Shown here: positions 45,050 through 55,240 of the stretch, one piece after another
Layout of the letters: each line of letters starts with the position of its first letter
How positions within the stretch are numbered: the first letter of the stretch is position 1
NCBI GenBank assembly: GCA_964426915.1
Contig: CAYRTD010000004.1
Coordinates: forward strand, 1 to 64,000
DNA: 64,000 nucleotides
Direction: 5' to 3'
Source of the DNA: CAYRTD01 sp964426915
GTDB taxonomy: Bacteria > Bacteroidota > Bacteroidia > Bacteroidales > GCA-2748055
The notes under the pieces: model-generated
What the model was told of the DNA's origin: nothing
Database searches by the model: none
What the model saw: only the letters and a program-made list of their open reading frames with translations
Position numbers and translations under genes: made by a program

Positions 45050-46216
45050 ATGAGAATAGCTGATTACATACGTGGAGACAGGGTTATCTGGATGGTAATT
45101 ATTTTACTTTCGGTAATATCCCTGATTGCAGTATATAGCTCCTCTCAATCCCTTGCATTTAGAGGAGGAGATAACCGGACGGTATATTTGCTGTTAAAGC
45201 AGCTGTTTATCCTCCTGTTTGGTGTTTTTACCATCGTTATAACCCACCTGGTTCCTTACAGGATTTTTTCTCGCCTATCGCAATTATTACTTTTTATAGT
45301 CACTCCTTTGCTTATTTTCACCCTCATTCTGGGAAGAGGAAATGCAGAAGCCAACAGATGGCTGGAAATGCCGGGTGGTTTTACCTTTCAGACTTCCGAC
45401 ATGGCCAAGATCATTCTGGTGATATTTGTGGCCAGGGTACTTTCCCTGAATCAGGGGAAACTGAAAAAAATAAAAGCTGCCTATCTGCCGATAATTATTG
45501 CCACAGGATTTATTTGCGGATTAATTCTGCCGGCTAATCTCTCTACGGCTGCACTGCTTTTTATGTCCGTGTTTATACTTATGTTCATCGGTAGAATGCC
45601 TGTTAAATTCATGTTGCTGACTATTGGTGGTGCTGTTTTGCTCTTTGCTGTTTACCTTCTGGTTGTAAGGGCTTTCGATCTTCAGAGCCGGCAGGGTACA
45701 TGGAAAAGCCGGATTGAAAGTTTCAGTAAAGGTCCTGATGAAGGAGTAAACAATTACCAGGTTAACAGGGCTAAAGTAGCCATCGTTAATGGTGGGATTC
45801 TGGGAAAAGGACCGGGGAACAGCGTTCAGAAAGAAAAACTTCCACAGGCGAATTCCGATTTTATATATGCCATAATAATAGAGGAATACGGTTTACTTGG
45901 AGGGATCGTGGTGATGTTTCTTTATCTATGGCTGTTGTTCCGAACTGCCCTGATCGTGAAAAAAAGTAACCGGACATTTCCGGCCTTTGCTGCAATTGGT
46001 TTGGTTTTACTTATTGTTTCACAGGCCATATTGAACATGGCAGTGGCTGTGAATCTTGTGCCGGTTACCGGTCAGACTCTTCCCTATATAAGCAGTGGGG
46101 GATCCTCTGTTCTCTTTACCAGTATAGCTCTTGGTGTTATCCTTAGCATTAGCTGGGGCATTGAAGAAGATCTGAATAAAACAAAAAAAGTAATTAAGAC
46201 TGATGAACAGATCTAG
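45050..46216 (+). CDS. ftsW: Septal peptidoglycan polymerase FtsW
   Basis: 388 aa SEDS protein with ten predicted membrane helices. Signature segments are SSQSLAFRGG near the N-terminus, EANRWLEMPGGFTFQTSD, NSDFIYAIIIEEYGLLGG and PYISSGGSSVL. It polymerises glycan strands from lipid II with FtsI. It overlaps murG by 14 bases. Confidence 0.95.
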   Translation: MRIADYIRGDRVIWMVIILLSVISLIAVYSSSQSLAFRGGDNRTVYLLLKQLFILLFGVFTIVITHLVPYRIFSRLSQLLLFIVTPLLIFTLILGRGNAEANRWLEMPGGFTFQTSDMAKIILVIFVARVLSLNQGKLKKIKAAYLPIIIATGFICGLILPANLSTAALLFMSVFILMFIGRMPVKFMLLTIGGAVLLFAVYLLVVRAFDLQSRQGTWKSRIESFSKGPDEGVNNYQVNRAKVAIVNGGILGKGPGNSVQKEKLPQANSDFIYAIIIEEYGLLGGIVVMFLYLWLLFRTALIVKKSNRTFPAFAAIGLVLLIVSQAILNMAVAVNLVPVTGQTLPYISSGGSSVLFTSIALGVILSISWGIEEDLNKTKKVIKTDEQI

Positions 46217-47300
46217 GAGGATAATAATAGGTGGAGGAGGTACGGGAGGACACGTCTTTCCGGCGATTTCTATTGCGCAGGCTCTGAAAAAAATGGATCC
46301 TGCTGTGGAAATTCTTTTCGTGGGAGCAGAGAATAAACTGGAAATGGAAAAAGTGCCTGAAGCCGGCTTTAAAATAATAGGTTTGCCTGTTGCCGGATTT
46401 CAAAGAAGCTTGAGCATGAAGAATGTATCATTCTTTTATAAGCTTTGGAGATCCATGCGTAAATCCGTTTCTATTGTAAATAATTTCCGTCCCGATATAG
46501 CTATTGGTGTTGGTGGATATGCAAGCGGGCCGATTTTAAGAGCTGCTGCACGCCGGAACATCCCGGTTGCCATACAGGAGCAGAATTCTTATGCAGGAGT
46601 AACCAACAGGATACTTGCCAAAAAGGCACAGAAAATCTTTGTGGCTTATGAAGGAATGGAAAAATACTTTCCGCCTGAAAAGATTATTCTGACCGGAAAT
46701 CCTGTCCGTAAGGACATTATTGATAAACCGGAAAAGAAGCAGGAAGCCGTAAACTTTTTTGAGCTGGATGCTGATAAACCGGTGGTACTTGTAATTGGGG
46801 GGAGTCTTGGAGCAGGAACAATAAATAAGAGTATTCTGAAAGGACTGAAACTCTTTGGTGCGGATATTCAGCTCATCTGGCAGACAGGGTCGCATTATTA
46901 CGACAATATCCTGTCAGCAACCGCTGAGGCTACTAAAAAAAATATTAAGATTCTGCCTTTTATTAAAAATATGGAATATGCATATGCCTTAGCCGATGTA
47001 ATAATTTCAAGGGCCGGGGCAGGCACGATCTCCGAACTCGCCCTGGTGGGAAAACCTGTGATCCTTGTTCCCTCACCCAATGTTGCGGAAGATCATCAGA
47101 CAAAAAATGCCATGGCACTTGTTGCAAAGGATGCCGCATTGCATATTGCAGACAGGGAGGCTGAAAGCAAACTGGTAACATCATGTTTGAATCTACTGGA
47201 GGATAAGAATAAGAGAAAACTGCTTTCTGAAAATTTACGATCAATGGCCCTTCCCGATGCAGCAGATAGAATAGCGGATGAAATTATGAAAATGACATGA
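46203..47300 (+). CDS. murG: Lipid II synthase MurG
   Basis: 365 aa GT28 glycosyltransferase with the N-terminal GGGGTGGHVFPAISIA loop, GVGGYASGP and the C-terminal donor site SRAGAGTISELALVGKPVILVP. It transfers GlcNAc from UDP-GlcNAc to lipid I on the inner membrane's cytosolic face. It overlaps ftsW by 14 bases and murC by 4. Confidence 0.96.
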   Translation: MNRSRRIIIGGGGTGGHVFPAISIAQALKKMDPAVEILFVGAENKLEMEKVPEAGFKIIGLPVAGFQRSLSMKNVSFFYKLWRSMRKSVSIVNNFRPDIAIGVGGYASGPILRAAARRNIPVAIQEQNSYAGVTNRILAKKAQKIFVAYEGMEKYFPPEKIILTGNPVRKDIIDKPEKKQEAVNFFELDADKPVVLVIGGSLGAGTINKSILKGLKLFGADIQLIWQTGSHYYDNILSATAEATKKNIKILPFIKNMEYAYALADVIISRAGAGTISELALVGKPVILVPSPNVAEDHQTKNAMALVAKDAALHIADREAESKLVTSCLNLLEDKNKRKLLSENLRSMALPDAADRIADEIMKMT

Positions 47301-48682
47301 CGGTTTTTGATAACATACAACGGGTATATTTCCTTGGAATAGGGGGAATTGGGATGAGCGCAATAGCCAGGTATCTCAATTCATCCGGTTTTGAGGTTGC
47401 GGGCTACGACAGGGTTCCCACCCCACTTACCGATACTCTTTCCCATGAAGGCATAAAGATCTTTTTTTCGGATGAAGAAAAACTCATACCGGATGAGTTC
47501 AAAGAAAAAAATAATGTTCTGGTTGTATACACTCCAGCCATACCCCACGATCATCCGCTTTTTGAATTTTTCAAAGAGAAAGGATTCAGGATAATTAAAC
47601 GGGCAGAGGCTTTAGGGATGATCCTGAAAACCGGAAAGGGGATAGCCGTTGCCGGTACTCACGGAAAAACGACTGTTTCATCTATTATTGCCCATTTGCT
47701 TAACAAGTCGGATCTGAAATGTAACGCTTTCCTGGGGGGGATAAGTAATAATTTGAAATCCAATATATTAATAAATGATCAGGCGAAGTACTCTGTGGCA
47801 GAAGCCGATGAGTTTGACCATTCTTTTCTTCATTTGTTCCCTTATCTTGCTGTGATCACATCTATTGATGCCGATCATCTGGACATCTATGGAAATTACG
47901 AAAACCTGAAATCAGCCTTTCAGAAATTTGTTTCTCAGATAAATGACAATGGTATTCTGATTTACAAAGAAGGTTTGACCCTGATCGTTCCGGAGGGAAT
48001 AAAAGCACTGACCTATAGTCTGAATTCTGAAAAAGCTGATTTTCACCCTTTAAATGAAGAAAGGTCGGGTTTTCGCTATACCTTCACTCTTAAGACCCCG
48101 GCAGGAAAGATTGATTCACTGAAACTTAATGTTTACGGCAGGGTGAACCTGGAAAATGCTATTGCAGCGTCTGCCGTAGCATATACGCTAGGGGTCAGTG
48201 AAAGGGAAATAAGACTTGCACTTGCTTCTTATACAGGTGTCTGGAGAAGGTTTGATGTAAGAATCGAAGAAAAAAACAGGATGTATATAGACGATTATGC
48301 TCATCATCCGGAGGAGCTGAGAGTGTTTATTGCCTCTGTACTGGAAGCCCTGCCGGGAAAGAGAATCACAGGCATATTCCAACCTCATCTGTATACCAGG
48401 ACTCGCGACTTTGCCGAAGGATTTGCAAACAGTTTATCAGCTTTGGATGATGTGATTATTATGGATATCTATCCGGCCAGGGAAGATCCTGTTCCGGGCA
48501 TAACTTCCCGGATTATTTTTGAGAAACTGGATAACGCTGGTGAGCGGATACTTACATCAAAAGATAAATTACTGAAAGTTATTAAAAAGCTGGATCCTGA
48601 AGTATTACTAACTATGGGGGCGGGAGATATCGATCAGATGGTTGATCCAATAGAGAAACTTATTAAGGAATTGAATGGATGA
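47297..48682 (+). CDS. murC: UDP-MurNAc L-alanine ligase MurC
   Basis: 461 aa with an N-terminal FLGIGGIGMSAIA dinucleotide-fold loop, ATP loop GTHGKTT, AEADEFDHSFL and DDYAHHPEE. It adds L-alanine to UDP-MurNAc, the first stem-peptide step. It overlaps both neighbours by 4 bases. Confidence 0.96.
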   Translation: MTVFDNIQRVYFLGIGGIGMSAIARYLNSSGFEVAGYDRVPTPLTDTLSHEGIKIFFSDEEKLIPDEFKEKNNVLVVYTPAIPHDHPLFEFFKEKGFRIIKRAEALGMILKTGKGIAVAGTHGKTTVSSIIAHLLNKSDLKCNAFLGGISNNLKSNILINDQAKYSVAEADEFDHSFLHLFPYLAVITSIDADHLDIYGNYENLKSAFQKFVSQINDNGILIYKEGLTLIVPEGIKALTYSLNSEKADFHPLNEERSGFRYTFTLKTPAGKIDSLKLNVYGRVNLENAIAASAVAYTLGVSEREIRLALASYTGVWRRFDVRIEEKNRMYIDDYAHHPEELRVFIASVLEALPGKRITGIFQPHLYTRTRDFAEGFANSLSALDDVIIMDIYPAREDPVPGITSRIIFEKLDNAGERILTSKDKLLKVIKKLDPEVLLTMGAGDIDQMVDPIEKLIKELNG

Positions 48683-49464
48683 GAAAGCTAATGTTCATAT
48701 TATTTAATCTTCTTTTAGTGGCATATATGATTTTTGCCCTGAGTTTTGCCAACCTGAGGGTCAACACAACATTATGCACGGAAGTCAAGATAACTATGAT
48801 AGATACTCTGAACGCAGGATTTCTTACGAAGCGGGATATTGAAAAGCTATTGCTCTCCGGGAATAGTGAGATTTTAGGATATCCTGTTGGAGCGATAAAT
48901 ATTAGAAGGCTGGAGGAAAAGCTTTTGGATCTTGCTTATGTAAAGGATGCTCAGGTTTACAAAAATATGGAGGGAATCCTGAAAGTGGATATAACCCAGC
49001 GCAAGCCTGTTGTCAGGATCATTACTCCCTCACAAGCTACTTATTACCTTGACGATGAAGGATACCTTTTTCCTCCTGTCTCAGGTTTTACACCTCATGT
49101 ATTAGTAGCAAACGGGTATTTCACTGAAGGAAGCGAACTGAAGGGGGTAAGAAGTCTGGAGGAACTTAAGGGTAACAAAAAATATGACGAATGGAATGAA
49201 ACCTTGAAACTTACGGGGTATTTACAGGAAAGCAGTTTCTGGCGGTCTCAGATTGTCCAGATCTATCGGAACAGCATGGGAGATTTTGAATTAATACCCA
49301 GGGTGGGGGCGCATCAGATCATTTTTGGTGATACGGAAGATATGGAAATCAAATTTAAAAAACTGAAAACCCTGTATGAAGAAGGCTTAAAATATGAAGG
49401 ATGGAATAGGTATGAAAAGATCAATTTAAAATATAATAATCAAGTAATCTGTACAAAACGATAA
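48679..49464 (+). CDS. ftsQ: Division protein FtsQ
   Basis: 261 aa with one N-terminal membrane helix (about 5-24), a reduced POTRA domain with the motif AGFLTKRDIEKLL (about 47-110) and the FtsQ/DivIB beta domain including VDITQRKPVVRI and YYLDDEGYLFP. It connects the FtsL-like protein to the ring. It lies directly before ftsA. Confidence 0.92.
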   Translation: MRKLMFILFNLLLVAYMIFALSFANLRVNTTLCTEVKITMIDTLNAGFLTKRDIEKLLLSGNSEILGYPVGAINIRRLEEKLLDLAYVKDAQVYKNMEGILKVDITQRKPVVRIITPSQATYYLDDEGYLFPPVSGFTPHVLVANGYFTEGSELKGVRSLEELKGNKKYDEWNETLKLTGYLQESSFWRSQIVQIYRNSMGDFELIPRVGAHQIIFGDTEDMEIKFKKLKTLYEEGLKYEGWNRYEKINLKYNNQVICTKR

Positions 49465-49468
49465 CACT

Positions 49469-50794
49469 ATGGCAAATAAAGAACAAATCGTTGCAGCGGT
49501 CGATATTGGGACCACCAAGATCGTTGCTATTGTTGGTCGCATCCTCGAGAACGGACGACTCGAAGTCCTTGGCATGGGCAAAACAGTTTCCAAAGGAGTT
49601 AAGCGGGGTGTAGTGCTTAACATTGAGGAAACCGTAAATGCTATTGAGGCAACTGTAGATGAAGCTAAGGCCAGGTCGGGACTTAATTTCTCTGAAGTTT
49701 TTGTAGGAATAGCCGGTCAGCATATCAAATCTATAAGAAACAGGGGATATATTAACCGTGATTCCTATGAGGATGAAATAACAAGGAAAGATATTAACCG
49801 ACTTGTGGAGGATATGAAAAAGATTCCTGTTGACGTAGCAGAGGAAATCATACATGTGCTCCCACAGAATTTTATTGTCGATAACGAAGCGGGTGTGAAA
49901 AATCCTGTAGGTATGTCAGGAAAACGTTTAGAAGCAAATTTTCATATTGTTGTAGGTCAGATCGCGTCAGCTAAAAATATTGAGAAATGCATTAACCGGG
50001 TTAATCTGAATGTTAAACAGTTGATACTCGAACCTCTCGCATCCAGCGAAGCTGTTCTCACCAGTGATGAAAAAGAGGCAGGTGTTGCCCTTGTGGATAT
50101 CGGGGGTGGTACAACCGATATAGCTGTTTATTATGATGAGATAATAAGGCATACCGCGGTCATTCCATTTGGCGGAAATGCTGTTACAAGGGATATAAAG
50201 GAAGGATGTTCTATTCTGCAGCGCCAGGCCGAATCGTTAAAGATGCAGTTCGGGTCAGCTCTTGGAGATCTGGCAAAAGAAGATAAAGTTGTGACTATCC
50301 CTGGCATCAGCGGAAGGGAACCCAAAGAGATAAGCTTTAAAAGCCTCGCATACATTATTCAATCCAGAATGGAGGAGATAGTTGATGCAGTGATGTTTGA
50401 GGTCGAAAACTCGGGGTATATTGATAAACTCTCGGCAGGGATTGTGCTGACTGGTGGTGGCGCTATGCTTAGACACCTACCACAGCTGGTCAAATTTAAA
50501 ACGGGCATGGATGTCAGACTGGGTTACCCGAATGAAAAACTCACCAGGGAATCAAATGAAGAAGTTAATCAGCCAATGTATTCCACATCGGTCGGACTTC
50601 TTTTAAAAGGATATGAATTCTTACTGGAAAACAATGATAATACAGCCATTGAAGAAAGTTTACCGGAACAGGAAGAGCTGATAAATAAAAGTAAGGAAAG
50701 ATTCAAATCAAGAATACGTCCCAAAGGAAAACTGATTGATTCACTGAAGAGCGCTATAACCGATATATTTGATGACGAAAGTACAAATATGTAG
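49469..50794 (+). CDS. ftsA: Division ATPase FtsA
   Basis: 441 aa actin-fold protein with the phosphate-1 loop AAVDIGTTKIVAI, the SHS2 (1C) domain, phosphate-2 VALVDIGGGTTDIAVY and the adenosine motif IVLTGGGAMLR. After residue about 385 a charged tail leads to a C-terminal amphipathic helix (LIDSLKSAITDIFDD) that should bind the membrane. It tethers FtsZ to the inner membrane. Confidence 0.96.
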   Translation: MANKEQIVAAVDIGTTKIVAIVGRILENGRLEVLGMGKTVSKGVKRGVVLNIEETVNAIEATVDEAKARSGLNFSEVFVGIAGQHIKSIRNRGYINRDSYEDEITRKDINRLVEDMKKIPVDVAEEIIHVLPQNFIVDNEAGVKNPVGMSGKRLEANFHIVVGQIASAKNIEKCINRVNLNVKQLILEPLASSEAVLTSDEKEAGVALVDIGGGTTDIAVYYDEIIRHTAVIPFGGNAVTRDIKEGCSILQRQAESLKMQFGSALGDLAKEDKVVTIPGISGREPKEISFKSLAYIIQSRMEEIVDAVMFEVENSGYIDKLSAGIVLTGGGAMLRHLPQLVKFKTGMDVRLGYPNEKLTRESNEEVNQPMYSTSVGLLLKGYEFLLENNDNTAIEESLPEQEELINKSKERFKSRIRPKGKLIDSLKSAITDIFDDESTNM

Positions 50795-50826
50795 AATCAT
50801 ACTTTGAAAATTAAAAACCAATAGTC

Positions 50827-52275
50827 ATGGCAGAAGATCTGATGAATTTTGAACTCCCTGTAGACCGTTCTTCTATTATTAAAGTAATAGGAGTGGGAGG
50901 AGGTGGCAGTAACGCCGTAAACCATATGTATCGTAAAGGAATCAAGGATGTTAATTTCGTTGTTTGTAATACTGATGCCCAGGCTCTCAATAATAGTCCG
51001 GTTACGGTAAAGATCCAACTCGGCGATTCTTTGACCGAAGGCCGGGGTGCAGGAAACAAACCGGAGGTAGGCAGACAGGCAGCAATTGAGAATATTGAGG
51101 AGATAACGGAGATCCTATCCCAGAATACAAAGATGGTTTTTATTACTGCGGGCATGGGCGGAGGAACAGGAACCGGAGCAGCGCCTGTTATTGCGAAAAC
51201 TGCACAGGAAATGGGTATTTTAACTGTTGCCATAGTGACCATACCCTTTCGCTTTGAAGGACAGCAAAGAATAAAACAGGCTATTGAGGGAATTGATGAA
51301 CTAAAGCAGTACGTCGATTCTTTACTGGTAATAAATAATCAGAAACTGCGTGAGGTGCATGGAGATCTGAAACTGGCCCAGGCATTCGAGAAGGCTGATG
51401 ATATTCTTTCCAGGGCTGCCAAGGGAATTGCTGAAATTATAACGGTACATGGTTATATAAATGTTGATTTTGCGGATGTTGAAACTGTAATGAAAAGCTC
51501 AGGTGTTGCAATACTAGGGTCGGCTTCTGCTAATGGTGAGAACCGGGCAACCAAGGCAATTGAAGCCGCTCTTTCTTCACCACTGCTGAATAATAATGAT
51601 ATTACCGGAGCGAAATCAATCCTGTTAAATATAACCTCCGGGGAAAATGAAATAAGCATGGATGAGGTAGGAGAAATTACTGATTATGTTAATCAGGCTG
51701 CAGATAAGAGCGCACTCATCATCTGGGGAACAGGTATTGATGAATCTCTCGAAGACGGTATCAGTGTAACAATTATTGCTACGGGATTCGGAACAAACAG
51801 CATTCCTGAGCTTTATACCATAAAAAAACATTATGATAAGATCCCCCTTCGAGATCAGGGGGAAAAAGGACCTTCCCAAGATGACTTTACTGTGAAGGAT
51901 AATGCTGATTACAATCAGAGGAAAATTGAATTTGAAGATGAGGGGAGTTCGGAGGAATATATTCTTTTTGATGAGTCTGTGGATGAAAATGCCCCCCTAA
52001 ATGAATCTGCAAGTAAAATAAAAGAAGAAAGAGTAAAAAAACTTAAGGAGGCTCATGAACGGATGAAGATGGATGGTTATAATACCAAAAAAGAGAACCA
52101 AACCATCGAACAGCTTGAGAATGAGCCTGCTTACGTAAGAAAAAAGATAAAGGTAAAACCGGAAACCCCTTCAACAAAACAGGACGTTTCGAAATACAGG
52201 CTTTCTGAGGATGAAGAGAAGGGGGAACCCAGGCTCAGGGAGGATAACTCTTATTTACATGATAATGTTGACTAA
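50827..52275 (+). CDS. ftsZ: Cell-division GTPase FtsZ
   Basis: 482 aa. The tubulin signature GGGTGTG is at 111-117, and the T7 loop region (NVDFADVETVM) is intact. The C-terminal linker of about 150 residues is long and charged, ending in NSYLHDNVD, the terminal peptide I associate with Bacteroidota FtsZ rather than the usual IPxFLR peptide. It polymerises into the division ring. It is 32 bases downstream of ftsA. Confidence 0.97.
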   Translation: MAEDLMNFELPVDRSSIIKVIGVGGGGSNAVNHMYRKGIKDVNFVVCNTDAQALNNSPVTVKIQLGDSLTEGRGAGNKPEVGRQAAIENIEEITEILSQNTKMVFITAGMGGGTGTGAAPVIAKTAQEMGILTVAIVTIPFRFEGQQRIKQAIEGIDELKQYVDSLLVINNQKLREVHGDLKLAQAFEKADDILSRAAKGIAEIITVHGYINVDFADVETVMKSSGVAILGSASANGENRATKAIEAALSSPLLNNNDITGAKSILLNITSGENEISMDEVGEITDYVNQAADKSALIIWGTGIDESLEDGISVTIIATGFGTNSIPELYTIKKHYDKIPLRDQGEKGPSQDDFTVKDNADYNQRKIEFEDEGSSEEYILFDESVDENAPLNESASKIKEERVKKLKEAHERMKMDGYNTKKENQTIEQLENEPAYVRKKIKVKPETPSTKQDVSKYRLSEDEEKGEPRLREDNSYLHDNVD

Positions 52276-52295
52276 ATTATTAAACCCCGAAGCAT

Positions 52296-52745
52296 ATGAG
52301 ATTTTCTGTTAGTATAGATGAAGATATTAAAAAATCGATGCGTGAAAAGGCAAGGCAAAGGCTTGATGCACTCAGGGCTGTAAAAACAGCCTTTTCTCTT
52401 GCCCGTACAGAAAAAGGAGCAGGCTCTGAGTTATCGGATGAAGAGGAGATAAAAATAATGCAAAAGCTGGTTAAGCAAAGGAATGACAGTGCTGCTATAT
52501 ACAGGGAACAAAACAGACCGGAACTTGCAGAAAAGGAGCTGCAGGAAGCCGAGTTTATAAAAGAGTATCTCCCAAAGCAGATGACGGAAGAGGAACTCAG
52601 TGTCTACCTGAGAAAATTAATTGATGTTATGGATGCGGAAGGGATGAAGGATATGGGTAGAGTAATGGGCAGAGCAAGTTCCGAACTTGCAGGAATGGCG
52701 GATGGTAAAACAATATCGGCAATTGTGAAAAAACTTTTGCAGTAA
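52296..52745 (+). CDS. GatB/YqeY-domain protein
   Basis: 149 aa. The YqeY-type fold shows as IDEDIKKSMREKARQRLDALRAVKTA, AEKELQEAEFIKEYLPKQM and DMGRVMGRASSEL (first stretch split: IDEDIKKSMREKARQRL and DALRAVKTA). It resembles the tail of GatB that contacts tRNA, but the free-standing protein has no proven role. It closes the dcw run 20 bases after ftsZ. Confidence 0.9.
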   Translation: MRFSVSIDEDIKKSMREKARQRLDALRAVKTAFSLARTEKGAGSELSDEEEIKIMQKLVKQRNDSAAIYREQNRPELAEKELQEAEFIKEYLPKQMTEEELSVYLRKLIDVMDAEGMKDMGRVMGRASSELAGMADGKTISAIVKKLLQ

Positions 52746-52750
52746 ATATA

Positions 52751-52791
52751 AAACCCCGGAGTATGCAATTAAGCGTTAACCGGGGTTTTTT
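52751..52791 (+). terminator. Terminator of the dcw cluster
   Basis: AAACCCCGG (52751-52759) pairs with CCGGGGTTT (52780-52788), and the T-run follows. It sits 6 bases after the yqeY-like stop, so it ends the run of about 15 kb. Confidence 0.9.
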
Positions 52792-52866
52792 ATTTTATAT
52801 TTCTTATCCGGGTGGTTCCGGATGCATATCAAAAGAAGGATAAACTACTTTTCTTAATAAAGCAGG

Positions 52867-55005
52867 TTAATAAAACCTGATCCTGTTATCTTCAATGTTC
52901 GCATTTTCGATAAGTGCCTGGTATCCCTGATAGGCAACGCGGCTTTCAAGCATATATTTCAGCCTGAATTGGGCGGATGCGACATCCGGATCCTCAGGTA
53001 TGGTCTTATCTGTTACTTCTATAAGGAAAACGCTGTTCTCACCGATAAAGGGTTCTGAAAGTTCTCCCTCAGGAATAATCATGGCTTTGGAAACAACTTT
53101 TGGTTCAAGTCCGGCTGGATTTATATAGGGATTGGCAAGTCTTACTTTCTCCGCTTCAAGTATCTCTGTATTCAGAGCTTCGGCAACAGCATCGAGACCG
53201 GATAAACCGGAAATACTTTCTTTGACTTCCTGCAGAACCTTTTCAAGCTTTTTCTGTTTGGCTACAATTACCTCGATTTCATTGCGGACGTCTTCAAAAG
53301 GAGCGATCCCTTCATGATTTACATTTGTAAGTGCAGCAACAATATATTTATCACTCAGATCAAATATCTGACTTATTGTTCCTTCTTCATTTTCAAAGGA
53401 CCAGCGGATGATTTCCCTGGCATTTTCCAGCCCGGGCAGGTCTTTCGTACTTTTATCGAACTCAGTTGCAAAGCGTGGCGTAAGCCCTTTTTCACTATAC
53501 TGCTCGCGAAACTCCTGAAGACTTGTTGCTTTGCTTCTGAATTCTACGGAGTTGGAATAAATGGTCTGATAAGTAGCGTCGCTTGGAACTACCTGTCTTT
53601 CAACAACAGCCAGATTTACTTTCCTTACCCTTGGACTCTGGTTTATTATTTTAATAACATGATAACCGAAGTTTGTCTTTACAACACCGAGATCTCCTGT
53701 TTCATTTTCAAAGGCAAAATCACTGAAAGGCTTCACCATCGCACCTTCTGTGAACCATCCCAGATCACCGCCTATACTGCTGTTAGACTGATCGGCCGAG
53801 AACTCCCTTGCGAGGTTACTGAAATCTGCACCTCCCTGGATCACGGTTAGGAGGCTGTCTGCTATAGTTTCAGCACGTCTGTCATCCCGCTGGACAGAAA
53901 GTGAAATTAATATGTGTCTTGCTCTTACTGAGTCGGGAACCATTGTAAAATCAAGTACCCTGGCCAGTTTGTAGGAACCGTCCTCAAAGTATGGACCTGC
54001 AACATACCCGGGTTCTGAATTAAATATGGAATCGGCATATGCTTCAGGTAATTCTTCTTTGGAATAATTAATATCCCTGTAAGGTAGGTCGGAATTGCTA
54101 TTTACAAAACCAACAGGATTTTCAGTGCGTTCAAAGGCATCCTTACTTTGTTGAATATAGGCTAAAGCCTTCTGATCGTCTTCTGCCGAAGGTTCAATTG
54201 GGAATAAAACATATTCAATGCTCCGGGTTTCGTCCTGACGGTATTCATTTTTATGCTCTTCGTAGTAACTTTTCAGATCCGACTCGCTGTAGCTGATATC
54301 TTCATCAGAAACGCTATTAAACCCAACAGATACAAAATCGAAACTAACGGATGAGTTTGATTCGTGCGCGAAATTTCTGGCATCGAGGCTGTTCGGCTGC
54401 ATTCCTTTTTGAACCAGTGTAAAATACTTTTGTCTTTCCCTGTCATCAACAATCTGGTTTTCAATATATACCCATTGTCTTCTTTCTTCCTGGTACATGT
54501 CTGTGCTGATGGCATTAAAATAATTAAGCATCTGGAAACGGTTGAATTCGCCTGTTTCCGGATTTGTGAACATTCTGCGAACCATTGGATGGGGTTCTTC
54601 AGCCAGGATCCTGGTATTACCTGCACTTACGGAATCACCAAGAAGCATTGTTTTCAGTTCATCTACACTTACCCGGATGCCCAGGTTTTCAATTGTATTT
54701 CCCAGAACGATATCCTGCACTGTCGATCTCCAGACTTCCTCCCGTATCTCTTCCAGGGTTTCCTGATCCAAAGTAGTTAACTGATAATTACTTCTGTAAA
54801 AATCGGCCAATTCTTCAATTTTCGAATTATATTCCATGTAGCCGATTGATTTTCCGTCAATCTCCGCTACTTCCATCCTGTCACGGGAAAAAACCGAAGG
54901 TCCTGAGCTGAATAAATCACCGAGAATAAATGCCAGTAAGGCTAATCCGATAATAACTGCAACAAGCACACCCGCTTTGTTCCTGATATTCTGTAAAGTT
55001 GCCAT
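52867..55005 (-). CDS. PpiD/SurA-like periplasmic peptidyl-prolyl isomerase
   Basis: 712 aa. One N-terminal membrane anchor (about 12-32), a SurA_N-like chaperone domain (about 40-250), a parvulin-type rotamase domain (about 355-450: RARHILIS, SADQSNSSIGGDLGWF, FGYHVIKI) and further C-terminal helices. This is the PpiD-type layout, acting on outer-membrane proteins as they leave the Sec translocon. It is the last gene of a minus-strand envelope group. Confidence 0.9.
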   Translation of the reverse strand: MATLQNIRNKAGVLVAVIIGLALLAFILGDLFSSGPSVFSRDRMEVAEIDGKSIGYMEYNSKIEELADFYRSNYQLTTLDQETLEEIREEVWRSTVQDIVLGNTIENLGIRVSVDELKTMLLGDSVSAGNTRILAEEPHPMVRRMFTNPETGEFNRFQMLNYFNAISTDMYQEERRQWVYIENQIVDDRERQKYFTLVQKGMQPNSLDARNFAHESNSSVSFDFVSVGFNSVSDEDISYSESDLKSYYEEHKNEYRQDETRSIEYVLFPIEPSAEDDQKALAYIQQSKDAFERTENPVGFVNSNSDLPYRDINYSKEELPEAYADSIFNSEPGYVAGPYFEDGSYKLARVLDFTMVPDSVRARHILISLSVQRDDRRAETIADSLLTVIQGGADFSNLAREFSADQSNSSIGGDLGWFTEGAMVKPFSDFAFENETGDLGVVKTNFGYHVIKIINQSPRVRKVNLAVVERQVVPSDATYQTIYSNSVEFRSKATSLQEFREQYSEKGLTPRFATEFDKSTKDLPGLENAREIIRWSFENEEGTISQIFDLSDKYIVAALTNVNHEGIAPFEDVRNEIEVIVAKQKKLEKVLQEVKESISGLSGLDAVAEALNTEILEAEKVRLANPYINPAGLEPKVVSKAMIIPEGELSEPFIGENSVFLIEVTDKTIPEDPDVASAQFRLKYMLESRVAYQGYQALIENANIEDNRIRFY

Positions 55006-55240
55006 TTAATTTGTTTTTAGACTGTTTTTTTCAGGCTACGAAGATAGTAATTTCCATTAATTTAGCTTAGGAAATGGGAAAAAATGTTTGGGCAGGGATT
55101 GGGGAATGGGATAGGGGGTTGGGGGTGGGGTAAGAATGCTTTCAGATAGTAAGTTCTTTTAAAAAGCTTATTACTTTTAGATAGCATTTATTAATGTTAT
55201 CCCTGCAAAACATGGGCAAAGAATCCCTGTGAAGCCCGGG
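55006..55240. other. Intergenic region with a G-rich run
   Basis: No gene. At 55090-55130 the plus strand has seven runs of three to five Gs separated by one to three bases (quadruplex-forming pattern). TATCTTCG at 55046-55039 (minus strand) is one base off the TAnnTTTG box and could be the promoter of the isomerase gene. Confidence 0.5.

Noticed and set aside
37076..52745. Missing murF, murB or ddl as a sign of a broken cluster
   Set aside because: As far as I recall, Bacteroidota dcw clusters commonly lack these genes, which lie elsewhere; no remnant is seen.
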